From: Biscogniauxia marginata
Lineage: Eukaryota > Ascomycota > Sordariomycetes > Xylariales > Xylariaceae
Length of the DNA: 64,000 nucleotides
Reading direction: 5' to 3'
Assembly: GCA_022695795.1 (NCBI GenBank)
Contig: MU404172.1
Location: forward strand, 65,681 to 129,680
Position 1 is the first letter of the stretch, and each line of letters opens with the position of its first letter. A program made the translations under genes and the position numbers. Positions 1 to 11,099 of the stretch are shown piece by piece. The notes beneath the pieces were generated by a model. That model was not told the origin of the DNA and did not search any database. It worked only from the letters and a program-made list of their open reading frames with translations.

Positions 1-156
1 TCCCCTCCCAAAAGAAAAGGCGCGGCCGGTCGTTAATAAAGGTCCTCGCCCCCGGTCTTAGTAAGTGCAGTGGGACGGATGGGGACGGGGGGATCAAGGA
101 CGGGGGAGGGTACCTGGCGAAGGAGGAAGGGGGGTAAGGGGCTTTTTATCCTTCAC

Positions 157-285
157 CTTGGTCCGAATGGCATCCTCCATCGGCGTGTCTGACGTCATGG
201 TCGAGGTAGAAAACCGTATCTGTCTAGTGATCTGAGATGCCCTCGAGCCCGTCGCTAGTGCGTTCCGGCGCAACAGAGACAACAT
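157..285 (-). CDS. BolA-like mitochondrial protein, first exon (partial)
   Basis: Forty-three codons from ATG at 285 run leftwards and give an Arg-rich, Ser-rich leader without acidic residues (LLRRNALATGSRAS...RQIRFSTS), as in a mitochondrial presequence, followed by TPMEDAIRTK. That last segment matches the start of the BolA fold in BOLA1/Uvi31-type proteins (xPMExAIRTKL in family members). BolA proteins pair with monothiol glutaredoxins in Fe-S cluster delivery. Exon 1 most likely ends after AAG at 157 with donor GTGAAG, because the codons that follow do not resemble BolA; a second possible donor is GTACCC at 113. The frame closes at 94-96 without splicing. A branch-like TTAAC near 31-35 suggests the acceptor lies beyond the left edge, so the rest of the gene is outside the window. 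Identification rests on about ten residues plus the leader. Confidence 0.5.
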
Positions 286-640
286 AGATAAAGCCTTAGT
301 TGCTATCCGTGATGAGAGGGGGGAAATAAATTGTCACGGCGCAGATTCCGAAGGTAGAAAAAAAAATTCAACGGGTTGGGAAAATCACCGGTGAATACCT
401 GGTAGTTGAGGTACGTAATAGAGCAATCGTCTTACGACTACGACATTCAATCCAGCCGGGCTCTTGTCAGGTAGGAGGTAATCTTGGTGTTGTTGTATTG
501 ATGGAGACCTACCTAAAGTTCTAGGTGGGGGGTCTTTAAAAATACCAGACAAGGGATCCTAGTCACCCCCTTGCAAACCCACCTATTTTGTCCCACCCAC
601 CCAAATTTGGCTTAGGGCGGCAAAACTGCGCGGGCCCGCA
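286..640. other. Intergenic, upstream of the BolA-like gene
   Basis: Mixed-composition sequence between the BolA-like start and the AT-rich block. No ORF of note is seen. It should contain the BolA-like promoter. The change to AT-rich sequence is abrupt just after a CG-rich patch near 625-650. Confidence 0.5.
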
Positions 641-3600
641 ACGGAGGGTTTAAAGGCCGATGTTGTTATTATTTTTGTTGTTTACTTTCACGATGTTTTT
701 TGGTGTTTTGTTTATTTTCGCGTTTTGGTGTTATTAGTTCGTAAATAATAAGGGTATTTAGTTTCTTAAATTTTATTAGTGAAATTTTAAACCCTCTTTT
801 TTACATATTATTTCTCGTGATATCTTTATTTTCGTGATACCCTTTTTCCTTTAAAATAACTAAATTTCATTTTATATAACTAAGCCGTTATTTATTATTA
901 CTTTTAAATTTAAATAATTAAAAAGATTAATTAAATAACTTTAAATTATTATTAGTTAGTCTTTTTAGTTAATAATTCTTAGATTTATAATTATTCGTTT
1001 TTAATATATAATCTCGTTATAACGGTTAAATAAGTAAAAACTTTAAAATGAAATCTTTTATTATTATATATAAATATTATTATAAATCTTTTAAAATCTT
1101 TTTAATATTAATAATAACGATAAATGCGCGAAGCCGTTTAATAATATATTTATTTATAAAATAAACTTAATAATTAAAGTAAATTATTATAAATAAAATA
1201 AGGTTTTTTCTTTTAATAAAAGTAAAATTAATTATCTTTTTTAATATAATAAATATTATTAATTATTATAAATTTAAATATATAAGTAATTTTTACGTTT
1301 TCATTTAAAGGTAATTATATATACACGCGAAACTAGTGTGATTTAAACCGCGTTAATAAGGTTATTTAAAATGCCTTTAAAAAGTATATTTAGTTTAATT
1401 ATAATTTCGATATAAATCTCGTTAATTAACATTAAAAGCTAATAATACTTTATATAAAGTCGTTTATGTAGCTAGCTTATTAAAAAAGCTAAATTACGTT
1501 ATTTTAAATAACTAAAAATAGTTATTAAAGTCGTAAGTAACTTTAAATGAGGTTATTTAATATAATAACTAAAACGAGTAACTTTTAAATATTATAAAGT
1601 ATTATAAAGAGTAAGGATTTTTATATATACATATTAATACGAAGCTAGTTTTAAGCGGTAAAAACAAAACATTTAAATAATTTTACGAGTTAATTTATAT
1701 ATTATATTATATAAAGTTATTATTAGTTTATAACTCGTTTTTTGTGGTTTTAAATTTTATTTATTAAATAAACGCGTTAAAATGATATTTATTTATATTA
1801 TTAATAAGAGATTTATATAAAAAGTGGTAATTTATAAGTTTTTTTTCATTTAATTTTAATACGTTTAAATTATTAAAAGATATTTAATAGTGATAAGCCG
1901 CTTCGTTTTTAAATTTATTTCTTTATATATAATTAATAATAACTTCGTTACTAAGTAAAAAGGCTTTTAAGATTTTTTAACGTTGTGAAGAAAATTAATT
2001 ATTAGTTTTTTATGTTAAAAACTAGAAAAACGCTATTTAAAAAAAGCTACTAAGTAAAGAATTGCGGCTAATTAAAAAATAAATCGAGAAAGTTATATAT
2101 TTTATTATAAATAAAGCGGATCACAAGTTTTTTATAAAAAAGGTTTATATTTATTATGATTTATGATTTTTAATATATCGTAATTAACTTATTAATAATT
2201 TATAAAAGTTATTTTTTTATTTTAAATTTTAATATTAAAAGCGTTTATTTTAAAAATAAGCTAAAAAGCAAATATAAATGTTAAGCGACTTATTTTAAAT
2301 TTTATATATTTATTTTATTTTAAGTTCTCACGACTTTTCCTTTTAAAGGCCTTTATACCGACTACAAAGTAAATAAATTTAAAAAACTAATAAGGAATTT
2401 TCCTTTTTATTAAACTATTAAATATATAATATGTATTATAAATAAATAACGAGAAAATGCTAAGTGTAATATTTAAAAGTAATTTACTAAGAAGTTTTTA
2501 GTATTAAAAGGTTATAACAAGCATTTTACACGTTTCTTTTAAACGTTATAATTAAAAATTATAAAGTAAATAAAGCTAATAAATATTAATTTTAAAAGTG
2601 AAATTAATTTTTAGTTTTAAGTTAATATTTTTTATTTATATTACTTTTATAAATTTTAGCGAAAATAACGTGTGCTTTACAAAAATATATAATATAAATA
2701 CCTTTTTAACAAGAGAGAAAATAAAATTATGTAGTTATAATTTAAGTAAATTATAAACATATTTAAAAATATAAGTTTTAAAACATATAAACGTTTTTTT
2801 AACGATTTTTTTATTAATAAAGATTTAAAGTTAAAAAACAATATACTTAATATAATAAGTTTATAAATATATAAATAAAGTTATTTAGTTAATTATTAAT
2901 TTTTAAGCATTGTGAGGCCTTTTATTCCTTTTTAACCTTATTTACGTTTATAAAAAAGAAGATTTTCGACTTTATAAAGTAAATATAATAACGTTTTTAT
3001 AAAGCACGTAAAATAATTAAAAAGATAATTATTAAAGTTAATTACGCGTTTATAATTTTATTTAATAATATAATAAAGTAACTTATAATAATTTAAGTAA
3101 TTAATTTAAACGTAAAAAAGTTATTATAATTATAATATTATTTTCACGATAATATTATATTAATAATTACTTTATTTATAATAATATTTACTTTAAACTC
3201 CCTTTTTTTATTTATAAAGAATATAACTATTTTTAATAATACATATATATATATATAAACTAACAAGACTTTTATTTTTAATTAAAGCAGTTATATATAG
3301 TTATGAATTATAAATAATTTTAAGTTAATATTTTTATTTTTCTTATATATACTAAATATATTACTCTTTAAAATAAAGATAACGTTATAAATACCTTTAT
3401 TATTGTTACCTCTTAAAATAAAGACATTTTCTTTAACATAACCACTTAAAATCACGTTTATTTCGCTTATAAAAAGGGTTTTTAATTATTACGAATTATT
3501 TTTAAGCTTAAAAAACATAAACGAGATTTATAATAAAAATATTATAATATAACTATTAAAACTATTTATAAAAAAGTAAATATCTTTTATTTTTATAACG

Positions 3601-3730
3601 AAAATCATAATTAATACGAAAAAGTTTAAAATATTAAAGTTATAATAACTTATAAAAGTTATTTAAAACATTAAATTATTTTAGTTATAATAACACGAGC
3701 GAAAGTTACGAGACTGCGCGTTATTAAGAG
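640..3730. repeat. AT-rich RIP-like block, unidentified
   Basis: About 3.1 kb of extremely AT-rich DNA with TA-rich words and no usable reading frame. Composition is like that of the identified RIP-mutated transposons further right. I found no LTR, matching terminal repeats or transposase motif, so the source element is unknown. The right edge falls near an island containing CGAGACTGCGCG at about 3708-3720. Confidence 0.6.
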
Positions 3731-4603
3731 GTCCGGGAATAAAATATGGTTATTATAATGACAACGGGTAAGGATTATATAGGTAAAGATAATAAATTAA
3801 ATAAATAGACCCCCTTGCTTAATGGATAACGGCTTACATACCAGATTAAGAATGGTTAAGGAAATATAAAGGCACCTTTCTAGGTGCATTAACAGTGGAG
3901 ACAATTTATATATGGGTCCGTATCCACTCGGTCAAGTGATGGCTCTAGTATAAAGACTTGCTAGATTGAATTAAGGTAGTGGATACCACTTAACCGAGTA
4001 ACGGTGCTAACCCAAGTTACGTCTCGGTGGTACGTAAAGGGTATTTTGGAACCTCCGAAGCGGATCGGAATCGCAGCCTGTCATTGGCCAATGACGTGCC
4101 AGGTACCTGTGTACAGCACGGCAGAAAAAGCGTGCCCGAACGAGTACCTGAGGTTCTCAACAAATCACATCCGCCTCGGCACCACGGCATCTCGGGCGTT
4201 TTGCAGAGAAATGTCACCCAACACCTGCCCTGTGCGGTACCTGTACCTGTTACCTACCTACCTAGATACATAGGTAGGTACATACATGCCCCTCCATTCG
4301 GTGAGGTGAGGTCGTATGTCTTGCCTCGAGGCGAGGAATTTCAACATTCGAGTCTACCAGGTACCCAGTAGTAAATACTGCCCCATACTTGTTCTCGGGA
4401 TATTGTATCCTCCATGTTTTATTTCAAATCCCAATTCGAGGTCATCCGGTGTCTACTGTACTAAGCCGCGCATTACTACATGCATAGCATACTTCCCTAC
4501 ACTGCTCGGTGCTCTTCTTCGCCCGTCTTCGTCGCCGGACGTACACTAGTTGCCGGGATCCTTTAGCGTCGCATCCTGGACCTGAATACAGAAATCCCCC
4601 GGA
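3731..4603. other. Intergenic, upstream of acyl-CoA synthetase
   Basis: Normal-GC sequence. It contains a perfect 10-bp inverted repeat of TACC units (TACCTACCTA at 4251-4260, its reverse complement at 4271-4280). Several short frames at 4004-4549 overlap each other in different frames and show no recognisable protein, so I do not call genes here. The promoter of the downstream gene should lie here. Confidence 0.5.
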
Positions 4604-4834
4604 ATGAGGTTGGCTGGTGGAGGGATTCGCCTGATCTGCACTGCTTCACTGTCACCGCTTACGGCCGCTTTCGCCTCTACTTCTGCTGCTTGGACGCAGC
4701 ATTCCCGATCGCTGCTCCACTCGTTATCCGCCGCAGTCTCCGGTCCCGCCGCAGTCTCTCCCTATATATCGTCGCCAAGCTGCTGGTTCTTCTCCTTCTT
4801 CCCCAAGTTCGGGAAGACACTTGATCGTCTCAGA

Positions 4835-7125
4835 ATGGCTTCCTCCCTGACCTTGCCCAGACTGCCCATCTTCGACGCCATATCACGGCATGATCCTCGG
4901 TCCCCCGCCGTCGTCCACTGTCTTTCGGGCCGGTCCTTCAACTATGGCGAGCTGCTCCCAGATGTCTGTCGTGTTCGCGACCAGATACACGATGCTGCAG
5001 GCAGGTCGGACATCCGGGGCGAGCGCATCGCCTTCTTAGTAGAGAACAGCTATGACTACGTGGGTATGCAAAAGAACAGAGAACCCTCGCCTTTCATGTA
5101 GAATACCTGCTGACTCATGCTATCCTCGAAGTGACCTTTCTGGCAATTCTTGCTGCACGCGCCATTGCGCTTCCTCTTTCGCCCCCATTCCCTGCCCCCG
5201 AGCTCCAGTACATCCTCTCTCACTCCGAGGCTCTGCTGCTCGTTCATTCGTCAAAGTTCGCCGCTAAAGCGAACGAAGTCCTGACGACCCCCTTTGCCGA
5301 AGCGTCGGCAACTACAGATCCCAACTTCAAGCCTTCGCTCAAGGCCGTCGAGCTGCAAAAGCATGAGGGTCTTGGCAGCGACACAATCTTCTACGACACC
5401 GTCACCATCTCGGGAGATACCGACGCTGAGGGCGCCGGCATGATGCTCTACACCTCTGGGACCACTGCTCGACCAAAAGGTGTGCTTTTGCCCGAGAGCG
5501 CGCTTACGGCACAAGCGAGTGCTCTTATCAAAGCGTGGAAGTACAGCTCGCAGGACCGCTTGCTTCATGTTCTTCCGTTACACCACATCCACGGCACAGT
5601 CAATGCTATACTCGCCCCTTTGTTTGCGGGAAGTACTATCGAATTCCTCTTCCCTTTTAACGCCGATGCGGTTTGGCGACGGTTTGCAAACCCATTCCTC
5701 GAGACACCGGCTGCTAGTCCAGCTCGGATTGCTGCGAAACTCAACGGCATCGCCAAGGGGTTCTCCAATGGTGTAACTAATGGAAGTACCCATTCAACGC
5801 CACATGTTAATGGTACTACCCATTCGGCAGCCGAGACAAACGATACTGCTCATGCGGCAGCTCAGCGTAGCGCGGTCCCCTCGCTGCTTAATGCCGATAG
5901 GATTAGCCAGGTTGCTGCCGAGCTCTATGGCATTATCCGCTTGGCTACTGGAGCTACCGCTTCTCTTGAGACCGCCGGTGCCACTCTTTCACCCCGTGAA
6001 ACGAATAGGATCGGCCAGTTGGCAGTTGAACTGAACGAGATGGCCCGCTCGACGCCTCCAGCTAGTATTGTTGCCCCTTCGAGAGCATATGACGTAGTTC
6101 ATCCGGTTGTTCAATCCAATGGCGCCACAAACGGCTCGACCAACGGTTCGACACATGGTTCGACACATGGTTCGAAAGAGGAGGATAAATTCGCCAGCAT
6201 GGCCAAGGAAAAGATTACCTTTTTCACTGTCGTGCCGACCGTATACACCCGGCTGCTCTCAACGCATAAGACGCTTTCTCCCGAACTAGCGGAGGCGGGC
6301 CGCACCGCCATTAGCCCGGAGCACATGCGGGTCTCCATCTCCGGCTCCGCAGCACTCCCCACACCGGTGAAACGCGCCTGGAAGGATCTAAGCCGCGGCA
6401 ACGTCCTCCTGGAGCGCTACGGCATGACGGAAGTCGGCATGGCGCTGTCCTGCGGCCTCGACTTTACCGACCGCGTAGACGGGAGCGTAGGCTGGCCCCT
6501 GCCCGGCGTCGAGGCGCGGCTCTTCGACACGGAGACCAACGAGATCATCCCCGACGACGAGTACGAGCGCTCGGGCGAGATCCAGCTCCGCGGCGCCAAC
6601 GTCTTCCGCGAGTACTGGGCTAACCCGACGGCGACGGCGAAGGAGTTCGTGCCCGCCGACGACGGCAAGGGCCCCTGGTTCAAGACGGGCGACGTGGCCG
6701 TGCGGCGGGTCGTGTCGGCGGGCTCGGGCGCGAGCGGGCCCTGGGCGCGCGGCCCCATGTACTTCATCCTCGGGCGCCAGAGCGCCGACATCATCAAGTC
6801 GGGCGGGGAGAAGGTGTCGGCGCTCGAGGTGGAGCGCGAGCTGCTCTCGCTGCCCGAGGTGCTCGAGGCGGCGGTGCTCGCCGTGCCGTCGGGCCGCTGG
6901 GGCCAGAAGGTCGGCGCCGTCGTCATCCTCGACGGCAAGCTGGCGCCCCAGGGGTGGACGCCGATGGACATGCGCCGCGCGCTGCGCGGCCGGCTCGCCA
7001 ACTACAAGATCCCCCAGGTCCTCAGGGTCGTCGGGCACATACCGCGCAATGCCATGGGCAAGATCAACAAGAAGGACCTGCTGAGGCAGGTCTTCTTGGA
7101 TGACTTCAGCGGGGACGAGTCGTGA
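4835..7125 (+). CDS. Acyl-CoA synthetase, ACSF3/malonyl-CoA synthetase-like
   Basis: Two exons: 4835-5063 and 5132-7125, 740 aa. The intron at 5064-5131 (68 bp, donor GTATGC, branch CTGAC, acceptor AAG) joins NSYDYV to VTFLAIL in frame. Adenylate-forming motifs are in order: phosphate loop YTSGTTARPKG near residue 185, YGMTE, GEIQLRGANVFREYW, WFKTGDVA, GRQSADIIKSGGEKVSALEVE and the C-terminal lysine motif NAMGKINKKDLL. The SADIIKSGG.KVSALE string is characteristic of ACSF3/AAE13 malonyl-CoA synthetases, which activate malonate with ATP and CoA in mitochondria or cytosol. Unusual points: Ala replaces the usual Gly in TSGTTGRPKG, and two Asn/Gly/Ser/Thr/His-rich insertions make the protein longer than the roughly 580-residue family norm. 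An in-frame upstream ATG at 4604 would add 77 residues (817 aa) resembling a mitochondrial leader. No clear PTS1 is present (C-terminus GDES). Confidence 0.88.
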
Positions 7126-8366
7126 GATGGGGAAGATGGGGAAAGATGGGCGGTTGGAAGTTTGTTAGTTAGGTAGGTAACCTACCTACCTACTTAGGCA
7201 TTAGAGCGATGATTGTTAAAATTGAGTGGAAGCAGCAAGCAAGCCAGCAAGCAGCAGCGCCGTTATCTTCCGATCGGGTGCTTAACCACCTATATTCTCT
7301 TATGTATGTATGTATGAACTCTCATGATTGAAGATAGAGTATGAAGGCGGAGGGGGGAAGTAACTGATGCTGGGAGGAATGAAGGGGGGCGATCTTGCGC
7401 TCTGTATACTTCAATCTTGCTGTTTATTATGGAGTTTAAACGAAAGGGGAGGGGAATAGAATGAATAAACTTAGGCGTTCTCTTCTCGTTTGATATTGTT
7501 CCTGTCCTATGTGTCTCTGATGGGAATTGACTGTATCGAACTGGTTTGTGTTGTGATTCGGCTACATGATGTCAGGAGTAAAACTGGATAGAGTACCCTT
7601 AATCAGCCGGCTATCGTGATAGCAGAAAGAGATATGTACTGTAAGTAATCCATCCTCATCGTAGCCATCTAACTACCTAGGTAGGTGTCTGGTTACGCAA
7701 TAGAGACGATACAGAGGTAAATAGAGAGAGTATGAACCCTCAAACGAGGATAACCGAGATTACCAGTAAGTGAAGTAATTTATGGCAAAGCTCCGGAGTA
7801 GCCCAAATTTCTGTCGAATGCATTCACTGGGACTTGGGGGTGTTGAGGAAAACAGACCTGGCGGCGGCTCGAAATAAAAATACAAGAAGGGAGAAAAGTT
7901 ACGTAAATGATTTTTTGTCTTAGTCTGCTTGCTCTCCCCATCTCACCATCATGAGTGAGATAGCACAGCTCGTAGCCGTCATTACTACATACATGTGGAT
8001 TGGAAAGAAAAACTCTACGCAAATAGATAATGATGCCCCCACCAGGCAAAGCCTAGTTTATCTCACTTGCTCCTTGCCATGAGCAAGCAATATGTGCATA
8101 CCTAACGTGGATATCAAGCAGGACCGAGGCGCCACCTCCCTCCTGATACCAGTTCCATATCCCTAAGGGTTGTTTTCGTGCAACCTCGCCGAAGTTCCAT
8201 TGTCTCGTTTGCCTGTACTGCGATCCGAATACTACTAATAAAGCTGGCTTCTTATGAGCATATATATCCGGACAAACCACTGTTGATTTACCTGGATCCA
8301 CTACATGCCCGCTACCCTGCCATCAGGCGCCAGTGCAACCAGCAGGCAATTAGCAATAGAGACGGC
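7126..8366. other. Intergenic between ACS and eIF4E (tail-to-tail)
   Basis: The two genes converge here, so this should hold both 3' UTRs. A 9+1+9 hairpin of TAGGTAGGT / ACCTACCTA lies at 7170-7188, and another ACCTAGGTAGGT patch near 7676-7687. Short frames at 7780-8301 lack family resemblance and are not called. Confidence 0.5.
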
Positions 8367-9279
8367 TTAGGCGGTGAACTTGGCCTTCGCGCGTGTGCTG
8401 CCGCTGTGGGCTGAGTCAGTGTGGCCGGAGAACTCGACGACCTCATTGGGGCCCAGCTTCAGGATCTCCTTGAATCGCTTGCCGATGGCGAGCAGGATCT
8501 TCTGGCCCTTATCCACGGAACGACCCTTGCCGCCGGCCACGTCGCCGTCACCCCGACCAGGAATGCTTTTCCCAATGGTGCGGGTCCAGACGCCAATGCG
8601 GAAGAAGGCCTTGCGCACATTGACCACGACACCCATGACCTCGCCGTCATCCTCCTCCTCGAGGGTCTCACCGATGGCCGCCAGCATAGTGTGCAACCAC
8701 AGGTCGTTAATGTCGATGCTACGCTTGTCCTTGAATTGATAAGACCACTTGCCTCCGTGCTTGTTCTGCGGGTCCTCCCACTCAGGTCGCACGCCCTCCT
8801 TGAACAAGTGGTAGTCAGACTTCATGGCGAGGTCGGAGACGGGTGCAATGTTGTTCTGCGAGGATATTTGTCAGTTAGGGTTCGAAGAAGATCGAATAAG
8901 AAAGAAGCACTGCGTATGTAGAGCGACGATTCTCTGGGATATTCCCTTGCGGGGGTACTTACATAGATGCCCCAAAACTCCTCGACCGTGTTGAATGTAA
9001 TGACTTCCTTGAGCAGGTCGTTCCAGTTGTCGCCCTAGTCAGACGACGGTTAGCTAGCGTCCCGATGGAGAATGCGAGGGCGGGGAAACTAACCTTGCCG
9101 CTGGAAGGCTTGGTGAACCACAGGGTCCATTTGTTCTGGAGGGGGTGCTTGACATTGAAGTTGTCCTTGTCGTGGAAGACGGTGATCAGTCTGCCCTCCA
9201 GTTCGGAAAGAGTCAGCTCGGAGCCCTTGTCGCCATCGGGCGAGATGGGGATGGTGGTAAGGTCGACTTGTTCTGACAT
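8367..9279 (-). CDS. eIF4E: Translation initiation factor eIF4E (cap-binding protein)
   Basis: Three exons on the minus strand: 9279-9094, 9034-8963 and 8855-8367, 248 aa. Donors are GTTAGT and GTAAGT, acceptors CTAG and GCAG. eIF4E binds the 7-methyl-G cap of mRNA in the cytoplasm and recruits eIF4G. Diagnostic features: the Trp-rich core NKWTLWF (W51, W54), DNWND (W66), VEEFWGIYNNI, and the cap-stacking pair PEWED at W112-E113 followed by KHGGKW. The C-terminal part has IGVWTR and GKRFKEIL. Length is typical for filamentous fungi with a slightly extended N-terminus. Start at 9279 is the first ATG and matches the usual MSEQ/MS-type fungal N-terminus. Retrotransposon E1 begins about 680 bp upstream without visible RIP spread into the gene. 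Confidence 0.96.
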
Positions 9280-9953
9280 GATTGACGTTGTTCGATGGTG
9301 TGTTCGGTGGTGTGTTCGGTGGTGTTTGGTGTGGGTGTTGAGGTGGAGGACTAGAATGGAAAAGTCGGCGGCTGCGGGCCAAGTAAGTACCTAGCGGGAA
9401 GGCCGGGGTTGAGAGGCAGTCACTGGAGTAACCTGCACGGGACAAAAGGAGAAGGCAAAGGACTTCTGAAGGCAAAGGTGAAGGCGAAGGCGCAACGTGG
9501 GTTGTCAGTCGAAGCGATGTTTCGTTCGCGGTTCCCCTCGTGGGGCAGGGGGCAACGGCAACGTGAAAAGAGAGTGCAAGGCTGTGAAAACAGGTCGCGG
9601 GTTTGCACTCTGCGTGATGGAAGAGGAATTCGGACTTTGCGCCAGGCAGAGTCAAGAGTCGTAGACGGTCGGAGTGAGTCGTGGGTGGTGTCTCAGTTCG
9701 TCCCTTTTTTATTTTATTTTTTCCTTTCGCCGGAGGAGGTTGTCGGGGTGCATGTGGTGGGGCAAGGAATTGGAAGTCGCAAAGAAATTCAGCCTCCGCC
9801 GTTGCCCCAGACCCAGCATGCACATGGTCCGTGCATCAATGTCCTATGTTTAAGTATATAGGTACATACCTACCTACCTATGTACATATGTACCTTAGGT
9901 GCTGATACCTGAGGCATTCAACATATTTTGTACTGTGATAGTCTACCTACATA
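9280..9953. other. eIF4E upstream region
   Basis: GC-normal promoter/5' UTR region of eIF4E. A GTGTTCGGTGGT repeat lies at 9298-9330 close to the start codon. A (TACC/GGTA)n hairpin-prone stretch lies at about 9858-9898. The region stops at the target duplication of retrotransposon E1 (9954-9958). Confidence 0.5.
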
Positions 9954-9958
9954 CATGT

Positions 9959-10418
9959 TGTGACGAACCTCCCTGTGTGTTCCTAGTCAGCTGACTTCAC
10001 AGGTAAGTACGTACTAGGTTTTCTTGATTTAAAGGTAACAATGGGTTGAGATTGGTTTAAGTGATTTACAATGTTATGTTCATTAAAAAGGTTTCAAGGT
10101 ACTTTCATTATAGTATTAAAGAGTGACTATAATCTTAAATTAATAGCTAAAAAACGAGAGATTAATTATATAGGAAATTTTAATTTATTTATACTTATTA
10201 CTTCTTCTTTATAGTATGTTAAATACCTTTAAATTTAAATAAGTCTTAAAATTAACTTAAATTTATTATGTTAAGTTTATCTTAGTTAACTAACTAACAC
10301 AAATTTAACATCACATAACATTACATAGAATATGTGTTATCCCCACTATTTCACACATTCTTGGTTCCTATTTCGACATCCTTATTAAGGCTCCTTTTAA
10401 CAGAGCTAATTTATAACA
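9959..10418 (-). repeat. E1 3' LTR (left copy)
   Basis: 460 bp, same length as the right copy. Differences from 17271-17730 are overwhelmingly C-to-T or G-to-A, concentrated in the U3 half: this copy reads AT-rich at about 10190-10330 where the right copy keeps C and G. Confidence 0.93.
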
Positions 10419-10487
10419 CTATTCCCTCTCTCCTTAAATCTTTGTCCCAAAGACCTCGAGTAAGTTCTTCCCTCCTCATTCCTCATA

Positions 10488-11099
10488 ATGTCTAGTATTT
10501 CGAAGCCACCTGCGAAACCTCGCAAAAGTAAGCAGGAATCCCGGGATTCTTTTACTATATATATTCGGTTCTTTAGTTTTAAGGTATTTCCTTGTTTTAA
10601 TTATTTTAAGATTAACCTGCCTTGCTTTATAGTTCTTGAATTTAAAACCTGTTTTAATTATATAGTTAAAGTTTATTATTATTATAACGGTTCGAGTATC
10701 GAGATATTTAACTTATTTAATATAAATCGAAAACGAGAGAAATTAGTAGTTAAGCGTTATAAAACAAAAAAGAAGCTTTAATCCTTTAATAATTAATTAT
10801 AAGTTCTCGTAAAATAGTTAATTCATATTCGCAAATAAAAGGAGTTTTTTTAAAGACAGGGTTTAAAGATGTTAAAACGCGGTTTTTCTTCTATCGAAGA
10901 AATGAAGAAGGTGAAGGAAAAAGAATAGAAACGTCTAAGGGAGGAGCAAGCCAGATTGGCGGCCGAACAGCGTTCGCTAGCCAAGCAAATTAATGCTGCT
11001 TCTGCGGCCGTCCCCTCCTTCGACCTGTCTTTTCTAAACCAGGATCCCGATTTTCGGGCCCTCTTGGCCGATCCGGGTTCTAGCGGTGAAAGTTCTTAA
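10488..11099 (+). pseudogene. E1 antisense ORF: Zn2Cys6-like, coiled coil (aORF)
   Basis: Antisense to pol and between pol and the 3' LTR, one frame runs from ATG 10488 to TAA 11099 (203 codons plus stop). The first 97 codons are open; later TAA/TAG stops at 10782 and beyond are all explainable as CAA/CAG to stop. Near the N-terminus, C36, Y39, C46, C55, Y58 and Y66 have spacing x2, x6, x8, x2, x7, as in a Zn2Cys6 binuclear cluster if TAT at 39, 58 and 66 were TGT before RIP. A charged segment follows with KRLREEQARLAAEQRSLAKQ, likely coiled coil, and a tail ending SSGESS. E2 and E3 carry homologous frames at the same place. The last 110 bp overlap the pol 3' end (10990) tail-to-tail. Function unknown; DNA- or protein-binding is only an inference. 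Confidence 0.7.

Noticed and set aside
3900..4000. Imperfect inverted repeat (TATCCACTCGGTCAAGTG with GGATACCACTTAACCGAG)
   Set aside because: Mismatched and without target duplications or a second copy; not enough to call an element.
4004..4549. Three overlapping plus-strand ORFs upstream of the ACS gene
   Set aside because: They overlap in different frames, have no family pattern, and sit in promoter DNA with TACC repeats.
6388..7038. 216- and 194-codon minus-strand ORFs
   Set aside because: They lie opposite the conserved, GC-rich 3' half of the acyl-CoA synthetase and have biased, Arg/Ala-rich content typical of a reverse frame.
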